From Candidatus Nanoarchaeia archaeon (GTDB lineage Archaea; Nanobdellota; Nanobdellia; Woesearchaeales; CG1-02-33-12), in the NCBI GenBank assembly GCA_028711925.1, contig JAQTRH010000064.1, positions 1 to 5,831 of the forward strand: a DNA stretch of 5,831 nucleotides. Reading direction: 5' to 3'. The notes beneath the pieces were generated by a model that worked only from the letters and a program-made list of their open reading frames with translations, had not been told where the DNA came from and ran no database searches. The stretch's first letter is position 1, and every line of letters starts with the position of its first letter. Positions 1 to 5,634 of the stretch are shown in pieces. The position numbers and the translations under genes are program-made.

Positions 1-242
1 GCCTTTACAGGGTATTTTCCAGGGCCCATTCCTTTCTTATGGCCTGCTCCTTCGCTAAATCTATCAAACTTAACAGCCTTTTTCATATCAGCCACTTCCT
101 CAAGGAAGGTCTTGGCTTTCTGAAGGTTTCCCCCCCTAAGCATGTTGCATATCTCAACTGCCTGCTTTGTGGATATAGGCAGGAGTATTCCGACCGCTTT
201 TGCCATGTGCTCATTTGTTTTTATTGAATATTTGTACGGCAT
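1..242 (-). CDS. rpl22: Large-subunit ribosomal protein uL22, N-terminal part (cut by left edge)
   Basis: Translating the minus strand from the ATG at 242-240 gives 80 residues beginning MPYKYSIKTNEHMAKAVG and still open at the window edge. Archaeal uL22 is typically about 150 residues, so this is roughly the first half. Recognisable family features are the start of the core fold (LPISTKQAVEICNMLRGG, residues 21-38), the helix LQKAKTFLEEV (40-50), and the archaeal-type stretch VKFDRF followed by GHKKG (57-71) and GKYPVK (75-80). Established role: uL22 binds 23S rRNA and its long beta-hairpin lines the polypeptide exit tunnel; that hairpin lies beyond the edge. The start is well supported: a TGAGGT Shine-Dalgarno-like motif at 252-247 sits 4 nt upstream and overlaps the uS19 stop, leaving 2 nt between the two genes. 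It is the sixth gene of the ribosomal operon. Confidence 0.95.
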   Translation of the reverse strand, partial: MPYKYSIKTNEHMAKAVGILLPISTKQAVEICNMLRGGNLQKAKTFLEEVADMKKAVKFDRFSEGAGHKKGMGPGKYPVK

Positions 243-244
243 TA

Positions 245-625
245 TTACCTCACTGACAAGCTTGAGCTTGATCTCGTAGCGCCAACACCAGGAGAGTGAT
301 GCTCAACCTTTTTTCTTGTTAAGACAAACTCACCAATTCGGTGGCCTACCATTTCTTTTTGTATTAATAAAGATACAAACTCTTTTCCATTATGAACCCT
401 CACTGTTTTTCCGACAATCTGGGGGATTATGATTATATCCCTGCAGTTTGTTTTTATGTTATTGCCTTTGATTATTTTTTTCATAAAAGCTTTTTGAAAC
501 TCTGTTGAATCTCTTTTAAGGCTTCTTCTCTCTCTGGATGGAACCAGCTCTGCAAAATCATTTATACTCATCCTGCCGAGCTCTTCAATTGTTTTTCCCC
601 TATATGTGAATTCTTTTTTTGCCAT
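245..625 (-). CDS. rps19: Small-subunit ribosomal protein uS19
   Basis: A complete 126-residue protein, slightly short for archaeal uS19 (commonly about 130-150). It begins MAKKEFTYRGKTIEEL, has the archaeal block FAELVPSRERRSLKR (residues 24-38), then TNCRDIIIIPQIVGKTV (59-75), the universally conserved HNGKEFV (78-84) and MVGHRIGEF (92-100), and the tail HHSPGVGATR (109-118). Known role: it sits in the head of the 30S subunit with uS13, near the A-site finger of the large subunit. The ATG lies 1 nt after the uL2 stop, so translational coupling is likely; a purine-rich GGAAGAAG precedes it but no strong Shine-Dalgarno. The C terminus ends in a serine-rich run (SSSSLSVR, 119-126) instead of a basic tail, a minor lineage feature. 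Confidence 0.97.
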   Translation of the reverse strand: MAKKEFTYRGKTIEELGRMSINDFAELVPSRERRSLKRDSTEFQKAFMKKIIKGNNIKTNCRDIIIIPQIVGKTVRVHNGKEFVSLLIQKEMVGHRIGEFVLTRKKVEHHSPGVGATRSSSSLSVR

Positions 626-626
626 T

Positions 627-1340
627 TTACTTCTTCTTCCTTCCCATTCTTCTTGGTCTTATTGCTCCAACCTTTCTTCCAGGAGGAGCATTTTTTGGAG
701 CTATAGTAGGTCTTCCTTTATGTGATGAGCTTGATCCCCCAAATGGATGGTCAACTGCATTCTGTGATGTTCCTGAAACACTTGGCCATAGCTTGTTTTT
801 TGCCTTCATCTTGTAGTATTTTACTCCTGCCTTGACAAACGGTTTTTCCTGCCTTCCACTTCCAGCTATCATTCCTATGGTTGCCCTGCACTTCTCATCA
901 AAAGCCTTTTGCTTTTTTGACGGAAGCTGAACAAAGACAGTATTTTTTACTTTTGACAATATTTTTGCGAATGTTCCAGATGACCTTACAAACTTTCCTC
1001 CGTCTCCGGGCTGATGTTCTATATTATATACTGACGTGCCTTCCGGGATATCCTTAAGCATTAGCACATTCCCATCCTTGAGAGATGATTTGTCTCCATA
1101 GCTTATCATGTCTCCAACTCTTACTCCCTCTGGCGCAATCATGAGATTCATGAATCCATTGTTATATTTTAACACAGTAAGAGGTGCAGAATGCCCTGCA
1201 CATTTTATTATGTCAATTATCTCACCTTGAATGTTTTCATTTATAGACAGATAAGAGGGTTTTCCTTTATACCTGAAGCTAGGCGACCTGTATGTTGGCC
1301 CGCCTTTTCCTCTTGCCTGTTGAATTAAATTTTTACCCAT
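627..1340 (-). CDS. rpl2: Large-subunit ribosomal protein uL2
   Basis: A complete 237-residue protein, the usual archaeal length. It starts MGKNLIQQARGKGGPTYRSP, as archaeal uL2 does, followed by the OB-fold region (about 30-90, with the PLTVLKYNNG block) and the SH3-like domain (about 95-175, with EHQPGDGGKFVRSSGT and RATIGMIAG). The C-terminal extension that reaches the peptidyl transferase centre has VDHPFGG at 196-202. His198 corresponds by my alignment to E. coli His229, implicated in peptidyl-transferase activity and subunit association. NAPPGRKVG follows near 219. Odd points: the normally near-invariant VRG-x-AMN before this motif reads VSGTSQN, and a four-serine run (203-206) follows where other archaea have glycine and basic residues. 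The gene starts 1 nt after the uL23 stop and ends 1 nt before uS19. Confidence 0.97.
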   Translation of the reverse strand: MGKNLIQQARGKGGPTYRSPSFRYKGKPSYLSINENIQGEIIDIIKCAGHSAPLTVLKYNNGFMNLMIAPEGVRVGDMISYGDKSSLKDGNVLMLKDIPEGTSVYNIEHQPGDGGKFVRSSGTFAKILSKVKNTVFVQLPSKKQKAFDEKCRATIGMIAGSGRQEKPFVKAGVKYYKMKAKNKLWPSVSGTSQNAVDHPFGGSSSSHKGRPTIAPKNAPPGRKVGAIRPRRMGRKKK

Positions 1341-1341
1341 C

Positions 1342-1599
1342 TTACATCAATCCTAACTGCGTTGCAATCTCAATTGCAGGGTTTTCAGGGCTGAGCTTAA
1401 TATAAGCCCTTTTTTTATTTCCGATTATGGCAAGGTTAACTTTCACAACCTTTACCTTGAACATTTCCTCTATTGCTTTTTTCACATCATCTTTTCTTGC
1501 TTTAATATCTACTACAAAGATGAGCTTGTTTTCTGATTCCATCAATCTTACTGATTTTTCAGTTGAAAGAGGGTATTTTATTACTTTGTATGCTTCCAT
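1342..1599 (-). CDS. rpl23: Large-subunit ribosomal protein uL23
   Basis: A complete 85-residue protein, the normal size for archaeal uL23. Family hallmarks are the N-terminal IKYPLSTEKSVRLMESENKL (residues 7-26), the central VVDIKARKDDVKKAIEEMF (29-47), and the second half VKVVKVNLAIIGNKKRAYIKL (49-69), matching the split alpha/beta uL23 fold with its conserved rRNA-binding lysines. Known role: it binds 23S rRNA next to the tunnel exit and provides a docking site for SRP and other nascent-chain factors. The ATG is 1 nt after the uL4 stop and has no visible Shine-Dalgarno, so expression probably depends on coupling with upstream translation. Nothing in it looks abnormal. Confidence 0.97.
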   Translation of the reverse strand: MEAYKVIKYPLSTEKSVRLMESENKLIFVVDIKARKDDVKKAIEEMFKVKVVKVNLAIIGNKKRAYIKLSPENPAIEIATQLGLM

Positions 1600-1600
1600 T

Positions 1601-2404
1601 TTACATAAACAGGTTTTTTTCTTTCATTTCTTTTAATGCGCCCTCGGTCCATATTGTTAAACGTCCAGGATTTGATGATGGCGCAAGAGATCTTGCATTT
1701 AATGATTTAACTGTTATTGCGTTTATTCCCTGAATATTTCTCGCGGCCTTGATTACAGGGCACTGCTCTGAGACAACTATCAAAGGCCCTACTTTGCTTT
1801 TGTACTTTCTTCCCCTGAGCTTTCCTTTTCCGCTTCTTATTTTTCTTTCAGATATCCTCTGCATTTCTTTTTCAAGCCCTATATTTTTGAAAAATTCCCT
1901 TACCTCTTTGGTTTTTTTCAGTGACTCAAATTTTTTCTCAACAACAATAGGATAAATATCAGACAGTATGTGATTTTTTGAGACAAGCTCATTTGAGGAT
2001 GTTGCTGCTATCGCGCTCCTTATAGCTTTTCTTCTTTCTTTTTTGTTGATTTTTTTTGTCCAGTCTTTTCCTGCTTTTGGAGGGTGGGCTCTTCTTCCGC
2101 CGACTGTTCCCGGTGCAAATGCGCCGACCCAGTTCATTCTTTCCCCTCTTCTGCTCATTATTTTTCTTGGCACTCTTGATATTCCATGGCCATAAGATGT
2201 TTTGTAAACATGCCTTCTTCTTGAGAGCTTTGCTGATACTTTTTTTCCAGCCATTGGGTCTGCGCCGTATGGCTGTCTTGTATTGCCTTGAATAACTAAA
2301 ACTGCTCTTTTTATAAGATCAGGCCTTATATCTTCATCGAACTGAGGAGGCATCTCCTGCTTTCCGATTTCCTTTTTTGAAATGTCTATTATTGGAACTT
2401 TCAT
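1601..2404 (-). CDS. rpl4: Large-subunit ribosomal protein uL4 (archaeal/eukaryotic type)
   Basis: A complete 267-residue protein of the archaeal uL4 (L4e/L1e) type. It starts MKVPIIDISKKEIG, the typical short N-terminal strand. Residues about 45-109 form the extended basic loop that reaches into the exit tunnel constriction, with GADPMAGKKVSAKLSRRR, YGHGISRVPRK and VGGRRAHPP visible. The globular domain carries KKERRKAIRSAIAATS (near 121-136) and, towards the C terminus, KSKVGPLIVV and the helix-rich end. Known role: early 50S assembly protein lining the tunnel opposite uL22. The start ATG overlaps the uL3 stop in an ATGA arrangement (4-nt overlap, 2401-2404), indicating re-initiation coupling. 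The next gene, uL23, begins 1 nt after its stop. No anomaly seen. Confidence 0.97.
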   Translation of the reverse strand: MKVPIIDISKKEIGKQEMPPQFDEDIRPDLIKRAVLVIQGNTRQPYGADPMAGKKVSAKLSRRRHVYKTSYGHGISRVPRKIMSRRGERMNWVGAFAPGTVGGRRAHPPKAGKDWTKKINKKERRKAIRSAIAATSSNELVSKNHILSDIYPIVVEKKFESLKKTKEVREFFKNIGLEKEMQRISERKIRSGKGKLRGRKYKSKVGPLIVVSEQCPVIKAARNIQGINAITVKSLNARSLAPSSNPGRLTIWTEGALKEMKEKNLFM

Positions 2405-3363
2405 TTTGCAATGCTCATATATTCAATCTCAAAGTTTTGCGAGTGTTTTCTTTTATGAGGCCTTATGGCAAAGTTAAGCCTTACAAGCCTTTTTGAAGAC
2501 CCTTGTAATGAGCCCTTTAAGATTACATAGCTGTTCTTTACAAGACCGTAATGATTAAAGCCTCCTTTTGGATTGATGTCATCAGGCTTTTCTGAAATTT
2601 TTATTATCAATTTATTGTATTCTGTTCTTTTGTGGTAGCCCATCTGGCCAGGCTGCGCAACTCTCCAAATTGAGGATTGTATCCATGGTCCAAGATTACC
2701 AGTAGAACGTTTCTTTTTCTCTGATTTATGCGATTTCAATGAAACACCAAATCTTTTCACTGCTCCCTGAAGCCCCTTGCCTTTTGTTACTGCATGGGCA
2801 TCAACCAACTGTCCTGGAACAAAGATTTCATTTACGTTAATCTCTTTTCCAAGCTTTTCTTTTGCATAAGCAAGCTGGTCTTCTTTTTTTCCGCCTATTG
2901 CAGTTTCAAATATCTCAGGCTTTTTCTTTCCTATTGTGGTTAATGAAGGCTGTGTATGGACAACCATTCTTATTTCATCATAAGCATCAGGCTCTTTTTT
3001 TGTGATTTCTTTTTTTGGAAGAGTTATTTTTCTTTTTAGGTTTTTGTCAAGATTATTGGCTGTTATCTGGGCGACAGGCTTAAGGCCGTAAAAGGTTTTT
3101 TTGTAAAATCTTACAGCCATTGCCTTTAATGGAGGGCATTCTATTATTGTTACTGGCCTGAATATAGACTCTCCTGCTGTGGCTGCATTAGGCCTTGTGC
3201 TTTTTATAAGCAGATGAGACATCTGCACTTTATATCCTGCGAAACCAAGGATTTTTGCATCCTGTGATTCTGGATATTTTCTTACTCTGGCATAAGATCT
3301 AGATGCCCTCTTTCTGGGCCAAAACTGCATGCTTCCGTGCCTTGGATTCCTTGCTTTACCCAT
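2401..3363 (-). CDS. rpl3: Large-subunit ribosomal protein uL3 (first gene of the operon)
   Basis: A complete 320-residue protein, slightly compact compared with most archaeal uL3 (about 330-360). The N terminus GKARNPRHGSMQFWPRKRA is the archaeal form, which supports the chosen ATG. Later come GYKVQMSHLLI (43-53), the linker domain (about 100-170), KGKGLQGAVKRFG (194-206), and the W-finger region GNLGPW (222-227, Trp227) followed by GQMGYHKRTEYN (239-250). The C-terminal part has KGGFNHYG, KGSLQGSSKRLVRL and RPHKRKH. Known role: one of the earliest 50S assembly proteins; its W-finger reaches the peptidyl transferase centre. By my alignment to typical archaeal sequences, the segment after Trp227 is one residue shorter and lacks the usual HP/NP. 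No Shine-Dalgarno precedes the ATG; a TATA-like box lies about 30 nt upstream, suggesting a very short leader. Confidence 0.97.
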   Translation of the reverse strand: MGKARNPRHGSMQFWPRKRASRSYARVRKYPESQDAKILGFAGYKVQMSHLLIKSTRPNAATAGESIFRPVTIIECPPLKAMAVRFYKKTFYGLKPVAQITANNLDKNLKRKITLPKKEITKKEPDAYDEIRMVVHTQPSLTTIGKKKPEIFETAIGGKKEDQLAYAKEKLGKEINVNEIFVPGQLVDAHAVTKGKGLQGAVKRFGVSLKSHKSEKKKRSTGNLGPWIQSSIWRVAQPGQMGYHKRTEYNKLIIKISEKPDDINPKGGFNHYGLVKNSYVILKGSLQGSSKRLVRLNFAIRPHKRKHSQNFEIEYMSIAK

Positions 3364-3390
3364 TTTAATCTTTTTAAAGTGCTAAATAAA

Positions 3391-3398
3391 CCTATAAA
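3391..3398 (-). promoter_or_regulatory. Putative TATA box for the ribosomal protein operon
   Basis: On the minus strand this reads TTTATAGG, close to the archaeal TATA consensus. Its centre is about 32 nt from the uL3 ATG, so transcription would be expected to begin roughly 5 nt before the start codon. That agrees with the lack of any Shine-Dalgarno before uL3. The box lies inside the loop of a short inverted repeat, GTGCT (3379-3383) and AGCAC (3398-3402), which could be incidental. Read on the plus strand the same bases give CTATAAAG, so the element might also work in the other direction. Inferred from position and motif only. Confidence 0.5.
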
Positions 3399-3430
3399 GC
3401 ACCTCTTTGAGTGAAAATAGGCCTTTTAAT

Positions 3431-3488
3431 AAAGTCTTCCTTCAAGAACAAGTTTAATTGCTAAACTATGTACTGAAAGACTTTTTTT
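3431..3488 (+). other. Long imperfect hairpin followed by a T-tract (possible small RNA or terminator)
   Basis: Four pairing segments nest around one loop: AAAGTCT (3431-3437) with AGACTTT (3478-3484), TTCA (3441-3444) with TGAA (3474-3477), ACA (3448-3450) with TGT (3469-3471), and AGTTTA (3451-3456) with TAAACT (3462-3467), closing the loop ATTGC. That is about 20 pairs with a 3-nt bulge, a 3x2 internal loop and a single-base bulge. On the plus strand the 3' arm runs into seven T (3482-3488), as in a factor-independent terminator. No plus-strand gene lies upstream for it to terminate, but the TATA-like CTATAAAG at 3392-3399 would place a start near 3420. It matches no tRNA or box C/D pattern that I can see. 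The structure is directly visible; any function is inference, and AT-rich DNA gives some pairing by chance. Confidence 0.4.
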
Positions 3489-3511
3489 CAGGCTTGTTTA
3501 GTTGTTTATAA

Positions 3512-3542
3512 TATTTAAATCATTCAATTTTAGATTTAAATA
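3512..3542. repeat. 10-bp perfect inverted repeat in the divergent intergenic region (operator-like)
   Basis: TATTTAAATC at 3512-3521 and GATTTAAATA at 3533-3542 are exact reverse complements separated by 11 nt. Each half contains the 8-bp palindrome ATTTAAAT, and the two centres are 21 bp apart, two helical turns, so a dimeric or paired DNA-binding protein could meet both on one face. It lies about 117 bp from the plus-strand gene and about 150 bp from uL3. The cores are purely A/T, so chance occurrence in this AT-rich spacer is a real alternative, and they could also act as TATA elements. Confidence 0.4.
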
Positions 3543-3574
3543 CCTATAATCGATTTTTTATGGTAATTTTACAG

Positions 3575-3586
3575 GCTTTATAAAGC
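3575..3586. promoter_or_regulatory. 12-bp palindrome centred on a TATA sequence
   Basis: GCTTTATAAAGC is a perfect 12-bp palindrome containing TTTATAAA, so it reads as a TATA box on both strands. For the plus strand it predicts initiation near 3605, about 50 nt before the unknown gene; for the minus strand, near 3555, far upstream of uL3. The box at 3624-3631 is better placed for the plus-strand gene, so this may be an alternative promoter or a regulator site. Motif-based only. Confidence 0.35.
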
Positions 3587-3623
3587 TTTTTGTTTTCTAT
3601 TTAAAACAGCAATAACCAAAACC

Positions 3624-3631
3624 TTTTTATA
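3624..3631 (+). promoter_or_regulatory. Putative TATA box for the plus-strand operon
   Basis: TTTTTATA within an otherwise A/C-rich stretch (ACCAAAACC just upstream may be the BRE) lies about 31 nt before the GTG at 3659 and 40 nt before the ATG at 3668. The expected start site is near 3653-3656, giving a leader of only a few nucleotides for the GTG or about 13 nt for the ATG. Inferred from archaeal promoter geometry. Confidence 0.5.
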
Positions 3632-3658
3632 ACCTTTATTACAAGCAGTGGTGTTTAC

Positions 3659-4267
3659 GTGGTAAATATGAATGAGGAACCAGTAGGAGTTTATACAATC
3701 TATCAAATAAAAAGAAAAAGGAAAGGAATAGATCCAATAAGTTTGTTAGGGAAATGCGAATATATTCCAAAAAATAAATTTAAGGATATTCTTGAAAATT
3801 ATAAAATAAGTGAGATATTTGGACTTGAACTTCCTCTTAAATTTCGCTTTGAAAATGGATATTCTCCTGAAAATGGATACAACAATGGAAATTGCAATAG
3901 TTCCCTTATAATAAGAAAAAGGATGGTAAATGATTATGGATTATTGGAAAAAGAAAAAGAGCCCTTGGAGAACATTTTGGAAAGAGCAGAAGAATCAATG
4001 TTAGAAAAAGACTGCTGCAGAGATGAAGAAGAGTTGAAAAATAACTTATTCAATTTTATGTTGGATTACATCTTGCAACTTCCTGAAAATTATATGGATG
4101 AAAAAAGCATTATGAAATTAAAAACAATGAGTAACATCATAAAAAATTTAGGATATGAGGATTATCTTGATGATTATGTTAAAAAAATGCCTGGGGTAGG
4201 TGATAGGAAAAAAGAGATTATCCTTGAGGAAGTTAATAAATACCTATCTAAACCAAAACATAGTTAA
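3659..4267 (+). CDS. Uncharacterised protein with a helix-hairpin-helix-like C terminus
   Basis: A 202-residue protein (199 from the ATG at 3668) that I do not recognise. The GTG at 3659 has a GTGGTG motif 5 nt upstream (3648-3653); the ATG at 3668 is an equally plausible start three residues later. The N-terminal part (1-60) looks alpha/beta with a basic stretch KRKRKG (18-23). Residues 65-80 hold a tandem ENGY (65-68 and 71-74) encoded by an 11-bp direct repeat, ending in an Asn/Gly-rich turn with Cys79. Residues 95-200 are acidic and predicted largely helical, including a Cys-Cys pair (LEKDCCRDEE). The C terminus MPGVGDRKKEIILEEV (177-192) resembles a helix-hairpin-helix, a nucleic-acid-binding motif, but a single weak hairpin is not proof. 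No signal peptide or membrane segment. It heads a probable operon with dus, whose ATG is 23 nt downstream, so a nucleic-acid-related role is possible but unproven. Confidence 0.8.
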   Translation: MVNMNEEPVGVYTIYQIKRKRKGIDPISLLGKCEYIPKNKFKDILENYKISEIFGLELPLKFRFENGYSPENGYNNGNCNSSLIIRKRMVNDYGLLEKEKEPLENILERAEESMLEKDCCRDEEELKNNLFNFMLDYILQLPENYMDEKSIMKLKTMSNIIKNLGYEDYLDDYVKKMPGVGDRKKEIILEEVNKYLSKPKHS

Positions 4268-4290
4268 AGGATTTTTAAAAATTGATTCTT

Positions 4291-5235
4291 ATGAGAATAG
4301 GGAAACTCAAACTAAACTCAAATGTTATTATGGCCCCGATGGCCGGGGTGAACTGCACTTCTTTCAGGTTAATTTGCCATGAATACGGGGCAGGGCTTGT
4401 TAGTACACCAATGATTTACGCAAATAATCTTGTTGCAAGGCCTGAAAGAGTTATAAAAAAAACATGTTTTCTTAAAAAAGAGAAACCAATAAGTGTTCAG
4501 CTTGTGGGGGCAGATACAGAAAATATGAAAGAAGCAGCAATAATCATCGAGAAATATGCAGATGTTATTGATGTTAACCTGGGATGCCCAGATAGAAAGA
4601 TAATAGAAAATAAGGCAGGAGGATTTTTCTCAAAACACCCAGAGCAGATAGACAAGATAGTTAAGCCTGTTATTGATAACACAAACAAGCCCGTAACTGC
4701 AAAGATAAGAACAGGATGGAACGGAAAATCAATCAATACCCTTAAAACAATAAAAATTCTTAATGATTTAGGCGTTGATGCAATAACTATACATGCAAGA
4801 AATGTAAAGCAAGGGTATTCAGGAAAAGCTGATTTAAATGAAATAAAAAAAGCAAAACAGACATCAAAAGTTTTAATAATAGGCAACGGTGATATTTTCA
4901 GTCCAGATGATGCAAAATCGATGATTGAGAAAACAAAATGTGATGGTGTTATGGTCGGCCGCGGCTGCATCGGAAACCCCTTTATATTTAAAAGAATAAA
5001 TTCCTTGCTTAAAGACAGAAAAAACACTCCGGAACCAAATGGAAAAGATAAAAAGAAAGCTTTTTTTAAGTTTTTAAATTATTATGAAAAATACGAGAAC
5101 AACAGGAATTTTACAGAGATAAAGCAGCATGCAATGCGGTTCACCAAAGGAGTATCAAAAAATACAAGATATAATCTCACAAAAACAAAAAGCATAGATG
5201 AGATAAAAAATATTTATGAGGACGATTTAAGATGA
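4291..5235 (+). CDS. dus: tRNA-dihydrouridine synthase (Dus family)
   Basis: FMN-dependent enzyme that reduces specific tRNA uridines to dihydrouridine with NAD(P)H; 314 residues, normal for Dus. The TIM-barrel signatures appear in order: FMN-contacting MAPMAGV (14-20), VQLVG (69-73), LGCPDRK with the catalytic acid Cys99 (97-103), KIRTGW with the FMN-contacting Lys138 (138-143), ITIHAR (165-170) then QGYSGKAD (174-181), GNGDI (198-202) and DGVMVGRGCIGNPFIF (218-233), the last two forming the phosphate-binding end of the barrel. The smaller helical tRNA-binding domain follows (about 250-314). I chose the ATG at 4291 because RIGKLKLNSNVIMAPMAG matches the family N terminus; an in-frame TTG at 4282 has AAAGGA 10 nt upstream and would add three residues. 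The tRNA position modified cannot be read from sequence. It lies between the unknown gene and the Nudix gene, overlapping the latter by 4 nt. Confidence 0.95.
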   Translation: MRIGKLKLNSNVIMAPMAGVNCTSFRLICHEYGAGLVSTPMIYANNLVARPERVIKKTCFLKKEKPISVQLVGADTENMKEAAIIIEKYADVIDVNLGCPDRKIIENKAGGFFSKHPEQIDKIVKPVIDNTNKPVTAKIRTGWNGKSINTLKTIKILNDLGVDAITIHARNVKQGYSGKADLNEIKKAKQTSKVLIIGNGDIFSPDDAKSMIEKTKCDGVMVGRGCIGNPFIFKRINSLLKDRKNTPEPNGKDKKKAFFKFLNYYEKYENNRNFTEIKQHAMRFTKGVSKNTRYNLTKTKSIDEIKNIYEDDLR

Positions 5236-5633
5236 AGCAGCCTTTGCTTGTAACCGCAGCAATAATTTTTGACGATGAGAAATTTCTTTTGATAAAAAGA
5301 GCGAGAGAGCCATTTAAGAATTGCTGGAGCTTTTCCGGCGGCTGCGGGGCCTTTGAAAGGGTTTCTGATCCTATTGAGGCAGTCAAACAAGAGGTTAAAT
5401 GCGACATTGACTGTGATTTTCATCCAAATTTTTTTACATACAATCATGAAAACTTTGAAAACAAACCAACAGTAGTATTGTATTTCTATGGAAAGATAAA
5501 TAACAAAATAAAAATAAATCCAAAATATGTTTTGGAATGCAAGTGGTTTTCAATAAAAGAAATAAGAAAGATAAAACTTGGGTTTGACCATAATAAAATC
5601 CTTGAAGAATTCTTAAAGAAATTCAGAAAATAA
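5232..5633 (+). CDS. Nudix-fold protein with a degenerate Nudix box
   Basis: A 133-residue protein with the Nudix domain layout: first strands TAAIIFDDEKFLLIKRA (8-24), CWSFSGG (31-37), the Nudix loop-helix region (39-62), and the later strands PTVVLYFYGKI (79-89) and ECKWFSIKEI, typical of the end of the domain. Family members usually hydrolyse nucleoside diphosphates linked to another moiety. The canonical box Gx5Ex7REUxEExGU is altered: by my alignment the first Glu is Ser45, the Arg is Gln53, Glu54 is kept, the metal-binding Glu pair is Cys57-Asp58, and the Gly is Asp60. Catalysis may thus be changed or lost. Its ATG overlaps the dus stop (ATGA at 5232-5235), and a TGAGG motif at 5217-5221 supports this start. 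The tight link to dus implies co-expression; a shared pathway is not shown. Fold assignment is firm, activity uncertain. Confidence 0.88.
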   Translation: MKQPLLVTAAIIFDDEKFLLIKRAREPFKNCWSFSGGCGAFERVSDPIEAVKQEVKCDIDCDFHPNFFTYNHENFENKPTVVLYFYGKINNKIKINPKYVLECKWFSIKEIRKIKLGFDHNKILEEFLKKFRK

Positions 5634-5634
5634 A

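Noticed and set aside
1749..1955. Plus-strand open frame with membrane-like composition opposite uL4
   Set aside because: Antisense shadow of a lysine-rich gene; the complement of AAA/AAG codons yields Phe/Leu runs. No promoter or ribosome-binding site seen.
3397..3407. AGAGGTG on the minus strand, a strong Shine-Dalgarno-like motif
   Set aside because: It is about 37 nt from the uL3 ATG, too far to set that start, and no suitable closer start codon opens a reading frame; it also overlaps the TATA-like box.
3364..3658. A tRNA or box C/D RNA hidden in the intergenic region
   Set aside because: I found no GTTCNANNC-type T-loop, no acceptor-stem pairing of the right span, and no RTGATGA with a matching CTGA at proper spacing.
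3851..3879. 11-bp direct repeat (GAAAATGGATA) as a possible mobile-element or recombination footprint
   Set aside because: It is in frame, spaced 18 nt and simply encodes a repeated ENGY; no terminal inverted repeats or other element parts are nearby.
4497..5027. A long minus-strand open frame of 176 codons, rich in hydrophobic residues
   Set aside because: It is antisense to the core of the Dus gene, whose motifs are unmistakable; Phe, Ile and Ser richness is what the complement of AT-rich coding sequence gives.
5177..5447. Two minus-strand open frames across the dus/Nudix junction
   Set aside because: They lie over clear plus-strand coding sequence, including the Nudix domain, and resemble no known protein.
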